Shown here: positions 23,404 through 34,192 of the stretch, piece after piece
Position numbering within the stretch: position 1 is the stretch's first letter
How the letters are laid out: every line of letters begins with the position of its first letter
From: Rhodocollybia butyracea
Taxonomy: Eukaryota; Basidiomycota; Agaricomycetes; Agaricales; Omphalotaceae
Length of the DNA: 64,000 bases
NCBI GenBank assembly: GCA_015501585.1
Contig: JADNRY010000057.1
Span: forward strand, 186,001 to 250,000
Direction: 5' to 3'
Position numbers and translations under genes: made by a program
Notes under the pieces: model-generated
The model's database searches: none
What the model was told of the DNA's origin: nothing
Seen by the model: the letters and a program-made list of their open reading frames with translations, nothing else

Positions 23404-24701
23404 TGTTAACCCATTTTAATTTCTTTTACTTTGATACTCAAATTGGGACCATACCTAAATTGGGATGGTTCTCTAGATAAATGTACAATATGTCCGGGCT
23501 AGAGTTTCCTTTCTTAGCTAAATTCCTCTCTTTCTTGAATTTCTATCTCACTCCATTTCTCTCCAACTCTGTTTCATCTCTTTTTGTATTAAACTAGTAA
23601 ATACCCAGTATATAAGCACAATGTATTTATCTCATAAATCAAGTTATCTTGCCACCTCTCATAACCACCTGTTGTGACAAAGTTGAAGGTCTCTTCACCA
23701 CCGGAGTCTGCTAGTCCTCTTAATTCCCCCTGGTTTAAAAGTACTGAGTCAATCAAACACTGTAACTGGGCATTTGTTTAGGGTGCGTATGGAGTCTAGC
23801 TTTCTCTTTGAAGTTAATATTATATTCTATCTTATAAAGTTTGGATTGGTGTAATAGAAGCTTCATAACAGCTTTTGTGCCCGCTTAAGATTGAGTTAGA
23901 TCTTTTGTGTGAATCTAGTTGCTTCCTTAGAGGGGATGGCTTCTAGTAAGGAATTATTTGGCTCCAGAGTGAGGGTTCCTTAGCTAGCTCTTAACAAGTA
24001 TTAGTGAGCCACTAAGATTGTGGTATGAGTTCCTAGTGATTAAGTTCACTCTCCTTTGCATAATTCTAGTTGCTTCCTTAGAGGGGACAGCTTCTAGTAA
24101 GGAATTATTTGGCTCCAGAGTGAGTGTTCCTTAGCTAGCTCTAATGAGTATTAGCAAGCCACTAAGATTGTGGTATGAGTTCCTAGTGATTAGTTCACTC
24201 ACAGTTTTGTAGCTTGACCCAGAGTTTGGTCAGGGACGTTATGGTGTTACGCTAGCTGGAGCCAGAGTTTGCCCAGGAGTGTCCTAGTTGCATTGTATTG
24301 GTTTGGGTTTGGGTTATCGTTGGACACACACACACACACGGTTAATTGATTATTTGGGTTTTCAATCAGACATATGCGCACAACTTAGACAATACTCTAT
24401 GCTAGTTCAGTTGAGAGAACTTACTAGACCTTGTTGCACTACGCTAGTTTGGTTGTTTCACTACACTGGCTGGCGTATCATCTTACATTTGATATCTTAA
24501 CTTTCTTTGGGGAATCTTTGACAACCCAGCCTCACTCCCTTTAAACAAATCAATAGTCTGGTTAGGCGCGGCCTTGTATTTGTTAGGTTGTTTTCTAGCG
24601 CCTTTCACATACCAGTATGAACCAAGCCAATTAGCAACAAAAATGCAGGGAATGCTATGGTTAACAACTTTGAGGTGTGTGAGAAAGGCTGAGCTTTAAC
24701 A
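23404..24701 (+). repeat. Probable Gypsy-type LTR with internal 151-bp tandem repeat
   Basis: TGTTAACCC at 23404 and GCTTTAACA at 24701 form inverted termini about 1.3 kb apart. A TATA-like CCAGTATATAAGC lies at about 23607. A unit of about 151 bp (CTAGTTGCTTCCTTAGAGGGG ...) is repeated in tandem at 23915-24065 and 24066-24205. A CA microsatellite occurs at about 24326. The bases after the right end (TTTCCGGCCTGACCCGAGCC) could be a primer binding site. There is no partner LTR. Confidence 0.4.
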
Positions 24702-25253
24702 TTTCCGGCCTGACCCGAGCCAAACACTAGGATCCGACTCCAGGGGGGGGAAGAGGGGGAGGCTTAGAATTGTACTTCTCATGCTTTGGCATTACTATTT
24801 CTGCTACATTACTCATTCTATTCAACATGATTACATATGCAGAGACTCAATAATATGCAGACTTAGTCTCCCCTAGGCAGAGTCGCTATACACTAGCAGT
24901 CTGGATGGATGTGTTTATATTGAAGACTTATCGACTCCTGCCATGCAGTGTGCATTTGAACGAGGTGAGATTTCTCATTTCATTTCTCTTTACCTACATC
25001 CCTTTCTAGTTTATCATCCTACAGCCTGGTCTAGGCTAGGAATAGTAATAGTTGTACTGTGTATATTCAATGGAGTTCATCATACTACAGGATGTACCTC
25101 TGTCATTTTCAAAGGTGCCTGTCCCCGTGTATTGGAAGGTATGGAATCATATTTAGGCGAGAATGGATGGATTAAACGACCAATAATATGGCCTGGCTCC
25201 GCAAGTGAAGGAGTTCTGTATTTGAGTGTGAATGGCCATATAGTGGTATCCCT

Positions 25254-26869
25254 TCAATTCGCAGGCATTGGAGGCACAATCCCGGAGGGCATATCCTGAT
25301 ATTTAAGTGAAAAAGGATTGATGATACCTGGACCGGAGTTGTCCATATCTATCCTAGCCTGCTCTAGATCAAGAGTGTCCAGTGAGTCCTGAGTACTGTC
25401 ATTGCCCATATCTGGACAATGTGTACTTTCAATGAATTGGAAAGGTTGTACATCAACCCCTAATCCTATGCGTACAATGATCAGTGTTGAAGCAATAGCC
25501 TGGTGGTAAATTAAAAGCCAGTAAGATTCCAACAGTAGCGTAGTAATAAGGATTTGTTAGTGTTACTTACAGCTGCCTGTGTGAGTGCACAAATGCTTAA
25601 GGTCTGGGCACCCCTTGCTGTCCCTAGGTCTATGAAGTCAGGTCCTGGGAACTTCATATCTACATTTATTCCCAATGCTACACCCAAAAAGACAGGCAGC
25701 AGAATTCCAGATTCTATGCTATAGAATGATTGTAAGTCAAATTGAAAAGGCCCATATTTGGGCCCATATCGAGCCATAATTCAATACACAATTTCCGTAA
25801 GCTTCCTAAGTGTACTCTGTGAGCTTTTCCCGAGAGATCTCTCTGATTGACGATTCAGCCACCAAATTCTAGATGCTATAGTTGCGTAATAACCATCAGT
25901 ATTAATTTATATATGTGGACAGTAAATTGCAGTTACAAACCTAGCAGTATTGTAAGTCCAAGCCCTACAGCAACCTCACAAACGACATATATGGGAAAGA
26001 AGAGGCTATTTTCCTCACGAATATCCCGAACCTCAGGTCGGACACCTATAAATTGAAAAAGAATTGAAAAAGCTGTTATTCAGGAGAAGTTAGTGATTAA
26101 AACCAACCTCAACCCGGACTCCAATACCCACCAATAGAGGCTACTATGCCAAAGGCAAGCAGAAAGATCATGACTCTTTTACTTGCATTCCACAAATGAT
26201 AGCATTGATACAACTGCACTTCCAAGTTTGAGAAGCTTGGGCATAGGGATAAAATTATAAAATATACCAATATCATATCATCAAGTGTACTTTGAACATC
26301 TTGCTATGAGTGACAGTGCATCAAGTAGTTTGAAGGGAAAATCACAAACCTGGAGGCAAAGAAGATCCAAGTCAGTGCTGCATCAAGATCTGACACCACT
26401 CCATTAACAGGAAGCTCAAGGCTCTCGAAAAGTTCTTCATCAGCTGGAGCAGTAGAGCCTGAGATGGCAGCAGCAAGGGTAGCAGAGATATAATCAAAAA
26501 GGGCAATCCTTTTGGTGAGTAAATCCATTACAACCGAACTAGTGGTCAACAGGAAAAACAAGACTGTTGTCACAATGAATAGCCTCCCTGGCATCAGTTT
26601 TTGGCGGAAGACATAGATGCTTAGACCAAAAATGCTTATAAATACTCCTATGAATTATTTTGTGAGAGAGAATGACAAGAGCATCATATCAACCACTTGC
26701 CATAAAGAAGTAGTTCCAGCTTCCCAAGGACCCAAGAAGGGCTCAATGTTAGTGCCGATGTAGAATTGCATTCTTTGTCACTCACTGTAATCGGGAGAAA
26801 AATTGACAAAAAAAGTTGAGACTCGGTAGAAACGACCTTGTCAAATGCTTGAGTGAAGTTGGAGTACAT
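25254..26869 (-). pseudogene. Seven-helix orphan membrane protein, copy A (one premature stop)
   Basis: Seven exons can be placed: 26869-26701, 26647-26346, 26303-26268, 26213-26132, 26045-25941, 25875-25571 and 25499-25254. All phases agree and would give 414 residues. Family marks are YQCYHLWN after helix 3, SRIWWLNRQSERSLG in the cytoplasmic loop, and ASTLIIVRIGLGVDV after the last helix. These are typical of an agaricomycete-specific multi-helix family of unknown function, sometimes treated as receptor-like. The first intron begins with GC (GCAAGT) instead of GT. A single in-frame TGA at 25781-25783 (TATTGAATT, where copy D reads TATGGG) truncates the protein before the last helices. The start was chosen because the frame from 26869 runs openly into helix 1. 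Confidence 0.65.
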
Positions 26870-27141
26870 TGTTGTCTAAATCAGACAGGGGAAACCCACC
26901 TCTTATAGCTTGCACCAGCATCAATCAAATTTTTTCTCACTTGACAGAGATGAGGCACTACACACTTTCAAAAATAACAATCATGACTACTGGTCTGTTG
27001 TTCGTGGTAACACACTTGTGTTGGAAAAGGTACTTGATCTCATGCCCATTGTGCCCAGTTATGCAGACTCATCTACAAAACATGGGTAAAACTATGGACT
27101 GCTATGAACTGCCATGGAGTGCTCCAGAGTCGGAGCAGCCC

Positions 27142-28715
27142 TGAGTGCTACAGAGTGACGGGCTTTGCATTTGAAGCTATGGACTGTATAGTAACTGAAT
27201 AGACATGCTCTGATCAAAACCCAGGTTATGCAGATGGATCTCGGGAGGTATGCATAGACCTGTATAGACCTGTATAGACGAGGATGATAGACTTCGATGA
27301 TCGCTGCAGACTTGAGAAGAGTATAAATAACAAGAAAATTGATTTTTTGCCCCCAAGTGCCGGGGCCCCAACTAATGATTTCTTGGCCCGCAGGAATCAT
27401 GAATAGGTCTAGACAATCTTGAGCAATTTTATCATTTGAACGCCATTCAATATCGAATACTTATTGAGTTTGACGACTACACGTCTCTTCGTTTGGAGGA
27501 CAAACGCATTATGTATACGCTGCAGATCCAAATTTTGCCTTGAGCATCGGTTTAATGCATCAACCAACTTCCATTTCGCCATGGATTCATCCCAGTGGCA
27601 GAGCCTTAATGTTCTGAATCCTCCATACATAGCCTGCATTAGCAGTATCTGATCAAAGTGCATAGGCTTAGTTTGACATGTTCAGTACTCAGCAAGCTTT
27701 GACATTGATGAGCATTGCTGTTTGAACAGGAAAACTGGTTCCCATCAAGAGCTGGAATAGCGAGAGGATGGAAAAGACAGTGTCGGTGTTGGACAGATGG
27801 AACATGGCTGTTAACTACGTAGATCTTGTTTCTCTTCGCTGGCTTGATGATTGCGTTACTTGAGATGCGAACTTTCACGATCGCCACAAATCCGAGATGA
27901 GCTCACCACACTTTGAGTAATACTGGATGAACGAGAAACGCCTAGTGCTAGTCGCCGCAAACGATTAGAGCAAAGTGAGACATCCAAGAATGCGAAAGCC
28001 CAAGGTTTGGTTATCTTTTTGAGGATTTTTGACGCAGTGCTCTGATATCTTATACTTGCAATAGAATGACCATCCAGTTTGAACGTGGCACCAGTGACGT
28101 AGGGAGTAGAAAAGGATTTCTTGGGTCATAGCGCTGGTAGTTCAGAAGAAGTCGACAAGTGCCTCGGTTAAGCCTATCTAGTTTGTCCGCTCTTGAATTC
28201 GAAGGAAGAATAAGATTATTTGAATGTATAGTTATGGGTATTCTGAGTGCTGGCCACTTGCAGAACAATTGGAGCAATTGGAGCTTATTATCTCGTTGAA
28301 ATTTCGATGCTTAGGACGCCAAGTCGAATCTTGTGGGTCTTTTTTTGCGTGGGTAGAGAGTATATTTTCTAACGAAACAGTATCAGTACGAGTCAGTCAG
28401 TGCGAGCTCACCGGATCCACCTTGAAGTTTGATCAACGATGTCGATGATGGCTTGAAGTGAAACGATTTCTGTGGGCGCTAAGTACAAACGCATGTGTGG
28501 AAATTTAGACGCTCGAGTCAGTTTCCTCCTGTCTCCTCGTCCAGGCAAGACAGTGGACACGAGCTACGTGTAAGGCACGCCCACGAAAGATACACAAGCC
28601 TCCTCCCAGGTACTTACAGTGATTGAATGACCGAAGGTCTGAGCCCCTTTTCCTGCTCCTGTGCGTTATTTCTTTTTCAATTGTTTCTGTCAGGCTCAAG
28701 GATGTGCAGGTTCAC
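27142..28715. other. Unassigned part of duplication A
   Basis: This sequence is shared with 32390-33807 and, more distantly, with 11915-14835. A minus-strand start (MFHLSNTDTVFSILSLFQ) near 27805 recalls the exon at 11807. A plus-strand frame at 27464-27652 (MSLTTTRLFVWRTNALCI ... FHFAMDSSQWQSL) is also shared between copies. Neither stays open across copies, so I see a decayed gene rather than a working one. Confidence 0.35.
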
Positions 28716-28957
28716 CTTGAGATACATTGATCGAGTCTGCACTCGAAATCAAGTATCGAGTTCGACAGGGGATCTGCCTGTGATTTAGCCAGTCCCTACA
28801 CATCTCTGGGAGGTATCTCCGAGGTACTGAAGTAGTGGTGGTGGTTGGGAAGAAAGAGATCTCTTTTGTCTCAGTATGAGTACGTAGATTATATACTGTA
28901 AAGATACCTAGATAATATGACGAGTTTTGTACGTAGACGCGTACGAAGCTCGACAAC
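28716..28957 (-). repeat. 242-bp inverted copy of 1022-1260, inserted in duplication A only
   Basis: Copy B joins GGTTCAC directly to GTCTGTAC (33801-33815), while copy A has 242 bp between the same words. That segment is the reverse complement of 1022-1260. Confidence 0.8.
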
Positions 28958-29104
28958 GTCTGTACATTTTGTTACATTCTGATGAATGATGAAGAAGCTG
29001 TATACAACATAGTCATAGTCCAGAACGAAAGATCTGCACCCCCATCCCAAAATCCGCCAAGTCCCTCAGACAAGCGGCAAAGTATTTGCCCTCATATTTT
29101 TCAG

Positions 29105-29292
29105 CCTTAGAGACCGTTCACCCTATTCAATGCCGGGAATTTCGATCTCGCTACCGCTCTACGCAGAGCCCATATATCATTTAACAAATCAAACTCGTCA
29201 ATAATCCTTACATTCCTCATTTTTGTCACCTTGAACGATTTTCTGAATGGACTATCCTCGTCAGTTAGTAGCAGACCGCTGTCACATTGGAG
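29105..29292 (-). pseudogene. IRG-like GTPase, C-terminal fragment
   Basis: The frame NVRIIDEFDLLNDIWALRRA and following RSKFPALNRVNG match the end of the GTPase at 33995-36252. The duplication stops at about 29292, just after the codons for KIVQ, so no GTP-binding motif is present. It marks the edge of the tandem duplication and has no function of its own. Confidence 0.7.
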
Positions 29293-29388
29293 AATGGTAA
29301 CAAAGTCAGCAGCAAAAATGCGGGAAATGAGAGAATTGATTGCATAGAAGTGGCAGTGGTGGGTACCCTCTAGTCTTGGGGCTAGGTG

Positions 29389-30171
29389 ATTTTGCCGTGC
29401 AGCCGGTGCGTGGTGCGTGCAGGTGCGTGCACGCACCTACTGATGCGTGTTGTATGGTGCGTGCACATATGTAATTTTTTCAGCCCGAAATATGTATTTT
29501 TTGTAATATATACTAACATTATCAACTTCATATTAATGAACTTTTGGCCAATTGGCCCAAAGAGGTAATTCTACACAAATTTGACCTAATTAGTAGTAAT
29601 ATCGAGGCTTGGATAAACAATCATTATACGCATCACGCATCACTTGCACGCACCGGCACGCACCCGGCACCACTTGCACGCACCCTCGCACGCACTATGC
29701 ACGCACCCCGCATCACTTGCACGCACCCGCAAAATGATGATGGCAGGTGCGTGCAAGTGATGGCGGGTGCGTGCAAGTGATGGTGCGTGCGTGCAAATGT
29801 TGTGGGTCTTTTCAGCAATGTTTGTGTTTTTTTAGACATTGGAACCTGTACATACACCTCTACACCTCTACACTGATCTCGCCTTATCAGGCAGCCTCCT
29901 ATGTGCCTAGTGCAGGTCAATTTACTTACGTTGATGATACTTACACTACTTATCTTTGAGTGTACAATCCAAGTTGCAGCTTTGGGGACAGAAATAAAAG
30001 AAAGGCTCAAGAAAGGCTAGTAAATTCTATAGTAGAAATAACTTTACACAATGAAGTGAACTTGGCCCAGTTGACACGCACGCACTTGCACGCACCACGC
30101 TCCGCATTTGCACGCACCAAGCACGTTTGCACGCACCAAGCACGCACCACGCACCGGCTGCACGGCAAAAT
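29389..30171. mobile_element. Fold-back element built of GGTGCGTGC repeats, ~783 bp
   Basis: The ends are perfect inverted repeats of about 32 bp (ATTTTGCCGTGCAGCCGG, then TGCGTGGTGCGTGC, at 29389-29420 and inverted at 30140-30171). Inside, three clusters of GCACGCACC or its complement occur: next to each end and at 29640-29800. The central cluster is itself an inverted repeat, with ATCACTTGCACGCACCCGC facing GCGGGTGCGTGCAAGTGAT. No ORF is credible. It lies exactly between duplications A and B. Target duplication is not obvious. Confidence 0.7.
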
Positions 30172-30269
30172 GTATGTGCCGCTAGTCTTGCATATAGCTA
30201 TGAACGCCTGTCCTGGCAGGTGCGCTACAATGAACTTTGAAGTGTACGAGAAATAACTACTCTACTACT

Positions 30270-33200
30270 TAGTAGTAGTTGTACTGTATATATTTAACGG
30301 AGCTCATCATTCTACAGGATGTGCATCTGTCATTTTAGAGGCACCGTTCCTTGTGTTGGAAGGTATGGCATCATCGTAGTATATATGTGAGAAACAACGG
30401 ATTAAACGGCCAATAGTATGGCCTGTCTCTACAAATGAAGGAGTTCTGTATTTGAGCGTGAATGGCCAAATGGTGGCATCCCCTTGCTCCGCAGGCATTG
30501 GAGCGCAAGTCCCGAGGGTTGATCCTGGTATTTAAGTGAAAAAAGATCAATGATATCTGGACCGGAATTGTCCACATATATTGTAGCCCGCTCTAGATCA
30601 GGAGCTAATGAGTCGGCACTGCCATTGTCCATATCTGGATAGTGTGCGGTTTCAATGAGCTGGGCCAAAGGTTGTACATCAGCTCCTAACCCTATGCGTA
30701 CAACGATCAGTGTTGAAGCAATGGCCTGGTGAGAGTAAAAGTCAGTAATAATTCAGTAGCATACGTAGTGATGAAGATTTGCCAGCGTTACTTACGGCTA
30801 TCTGTGTGAGCGCACATACGGTTAAAATCTCTGGGCACCGCTTGCACCTATAAGTCTAACGAAGAGATCGGATCCAGATATGGGTGTAATTTGAAAGTTT
30901 ATTCCCAATGCCACCCCCAAAAATACGGGCAGCAGTATTCCAGATTCTACGCTATAGAAAATTAGAAATCGTAAGTCAAAAGCCGTATCGAATCATAGTT
31001 CCGTACACGATTTCCGTAAGCTTCCTAAGTGTACTCTGAGAGCTTTTCCCGAGAAATTTCTCTGTTTGACAATTCAGCCACCAAATTCTAGATGCTATAG
31101 TTGTGTAATCAGCATTAATTTAGTACGGTAAATTGCAGTTGGCAAACCTAGGAGTATTGTAAGTCCAAGCCCTACAACAATCTCGGAAATGACATAAACG
31201 GGAAAGAAGAAACTATTTTCCTCTTGACTATTTTCCAGAATTTGGCCACTGATAACAGGGCCAAATTGAAATAGAAATTGAAAAGTAATTGCCGCAGCTG
31301 TATTCAATAGATTAGTGATTAAAACTAACTTTAAGTCGGACTTCGACATCTACCAGTAGTGACAACTATGCCAAAGGCAGGTAAAAAGATGACTCTTTTA
31401 CTTGCATTCCACAAAAGATAGCATCGATACAACTGCACTTCCATGTTTGAGAAACTTGGGCATATGGATAGAATTATGAAATATACCAATATCATATCAT
31501 CCAATGTACTTTGAACATCTTGCTGTGAGCAACACTGTATCAAGTTGTTTGAAGGGAAGTTCACAAACCTGGTGACAAGGAAGATCCAAGTCAGTGCTGC
31601 GCTAAGATTTGACTTCACTCGGACCACTCCATCAATGACTCGGAGGTCATCCTCAGTAAGTGGATCAGTAGAGAGGTCAGTGGTGGCAGAGATGATATAA
31701 TCAAAAAGGGCAATCCTTTTGGTGAGTAGATCCATTACAACCGAACTAGTGGTCAACAGGAAAAACAAGACTGTTGCCACAATATATAGCCTCCCTGGCA
31801 TCAACTTTTGGCGGAAGACATAGATGCTTAGACCAAAAATGCTTATAGAAATTCCTATAAATTATTTTATGAGAGAGAACGACAAGAGCATCATATCTAC
31901 CACTTGCCATAAAGAAGTAGTTCCAGCTTCCCAAGGACCCAAGAAGGGCTCAATGTTAGTGCCGATTTAGAATTGCATTCTTTGTCACTCACTGTAATCG
32001 GGAGAAAAATTGACAAAAAAAGTTGAGACTCTGTAGAAACAGCGTTGTCAAATGCTTGACTGAAGTTAGAGGACATTATTGTCTAAATCAGACAGGGGAA
32101 ACTCACCTCTTATAGCTTGCAGTGGCTGCACCAGCATCAATCAAATCTTTTCTCACTTGAAAGTTGACAGAGATGAGGCACTACACACATTCAAAAATAG
32201 CGACCATCGCTGCTCCGTGGTAACACAAGGCTTGTGTTGGAAAAGGTACTTGATCTGATGCCCATTATGCCCAGTTATGCGGACTCATCTACAAAACATA
32301 GGTTGAACTATGGACTGCTATGAATTGCCATGGAGCGCCCAGAGTCTGAGCAGCCAGAGCAGCCCTCAGGAGCAGCCCTGAGTGCTACAGAGTGATGGGC
32401 TTTGCATTTGAAGCTATGGACTGTATAGTAACTGAATAGACCTGCTCTGATCAAAACCCAGGTTTTGCAGATGGATCTCGGGAGGTATGCATAGATGATA
32501 GACTTCCATGATCGCTGCAGACTTGACAAGAGTACAAGTAACGAGAAAATTAATTCTTTACCCCCAACTAATGATTTCTTGGTCCGCAGGAATCATGAGT
32601 AAGTCTAGCATTTGAACGCCATTCAATATCGGGTATTGAGCTCGACGACTACACGTCTCTTCGTTGGGAGGACAAACGCATTATACGTTGCAGATCCAAA
32701 TTTTGCCTCGAGTGTCAGCTTTGATCCTTTTGATGCATCAACCAACTTCCATTTCACCATGGATTCATCCCAGTGGCAGAGCCTTGACGTTCTATATATA
32801 GCATTAGCAGTGTTTGATCAAAGCGCATAGGCTCAGTTTGACATGTTCAGTACTCAGTGAGCTTTGACATTGATGAGCATTACTGTTTGAACAGGAAAAC
32901 TGATTCCAATCAAGAACTGGAATAGCGAGAGGATGGAAAAAAACAGTGTCGGTGTTGGACAGACAGAACATGGCTGTTAACTACGTAGATCTTGTTTATC
33001 TGCTGGCTTGATGGCTGTGTTACTTAGGAAGCAGACTTTCACGATCACTACAAATCCGAGAGGAGCTCACCACACTTTGAGTAATACTGGATGAACGAGA
33101 AACGCCTAGTGCTAGTCGCCGCAAACGATTAGAGCAAAGTGAGACATCCGAGAATGCGAAAGCCCAAGGTTTGGTTATCTTTTTGACGCAGGTCCTCTGA

Positions 33201-34192
33201 TATCTTATACTTGCAATACAAGAATGATCGTCCAATTCGAACACGGCACACGTAGAGATAGTAGAAGAAGATTTCTTGGGTGGTAGTTCAGAAGAAGTCG
33301 ACGAGTGTCTCAGAATACCAAGCCTATCTAGTTTGTCCGCTCTTGAATTCGAAGGAAGAATAAGATTGTTTGGATGCATAGTTATGGGTATTCTGAGTAC
33401 TGGCCACTTGCAGAACAATTGGAGCTTATCTCGTTAAAATTTCGATGCTTCGGACGCCATCGAATGTTGTGGGTCTTTTTGTTGCGTGGGTACAGAGCGA
33501 TACAGTATCAGTGCGAGTCAGTGCGAGCTCACCGGATCCACCTTGAAGTTGAATCAACGATGTCGATGATGGTTGATTTCTGTGGGCGCTAAGTACAGGC
33601 GCACGTGTGGAAAATTTTGACGCTCGAGTCAGTTTTCTCCTAGTCAGTGGACACGAGCTATTTGTGCACGCCTACGCAAGATACACAAGCCTCCTCCCAC
33701 AGTAATTGAATGAGGCATGGAACCGAAGGTCTGAGCACCTTCTCCTGCTCCTGTGCGTTATTTCTTTTCCAATTGTTTCTGTTAGGCTCAAGGATGTGTA
33801 GGTTCACGTCTGTACATTTTGTTACATTCTGATGAAATACAATGAATGATGAAGAAGCTGCATACTGCATACAACATAATCATAGTCCAGAACGAAAGAG
33901 TGCATATGACAATTGAAACGAACGCATGGATGTTTTTAGTAAAATGCACAAAGAAGAGCGACCTGCACCCCATCCCAAAATCCGGCCAACTCCCTCAGAC
34001 AAGCGGTGAAGTATTCGCCCTCATATTCTTCAGCCTCGGAGACCCGTTCACCCTATTCAACGCCGGAGATTTCGATCTCGCTATCGCTCTACGCAGAGCC
34101 CATATATCGTTTAACAAATCAAACTCGTCAATAATCCTTACATTCCTCATGTTTTTGTCGCCTTGAACGATTTTCTGAATGGACTTGTTCGA
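30270..34192. repeat. Tandem host-block duplication, copy B
   Basis: It matches 25030-29292 in order. Its right edge lies inside the IRG-like GTPase gene, at about the codons for KSIQKIVQ, where copy A breaks off. Confidence 0.75.
30429..32076 (-). pseudogene. Seven-helix orphan membrane protein, copy B (frameshifted)
   Basis: Start ATG at 32076; the exon layout is as in copy A, including the GC donor of the first intron. Preserved pieces are GRLYIVATVLFFLLTTSSVV, DDMIL joined to LYRCYLLWNASKRVIFLPAF, EENSFFFPVYVISEIVVGLG and NPFSLKYQ-like LFSLKYQDQPSG near the end. Unlike copy A it keeps a Gly codon at the site of A's stop (VYGTM). It is out of frame just after that (TTTTGACTTACGATTTC, about 30965-30985) and again before the C-terminus, where the family ending is replaced by an unrelated tail to 30429. 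Probably non-functional unless spliced in an unexpected way. Confidence 0.55.

Larger units (their letters stand above)
25030..29292. repeat. Tandem host-block duplication, copy A
   Basis: In order, this block contains a seven-helix protein gene (-), an unassigned segment, and the last 60 or so codons of the IRG-like GTPase. The same order occurs at 30270-34192 (B). Because B is continuous with the intact GTPase gene, B is probably the parent. A differs by a 242-bp insertion (28716-28957) and many small indels. Confidence 0.75.

Noticed and set aside
29640..29800. GCACGCACC cluster as a CRISPR-like array
   Set aside because: Spacing is irregular, orientation flips, and the organism is a eukaryote; it is the core of a fold-back element.
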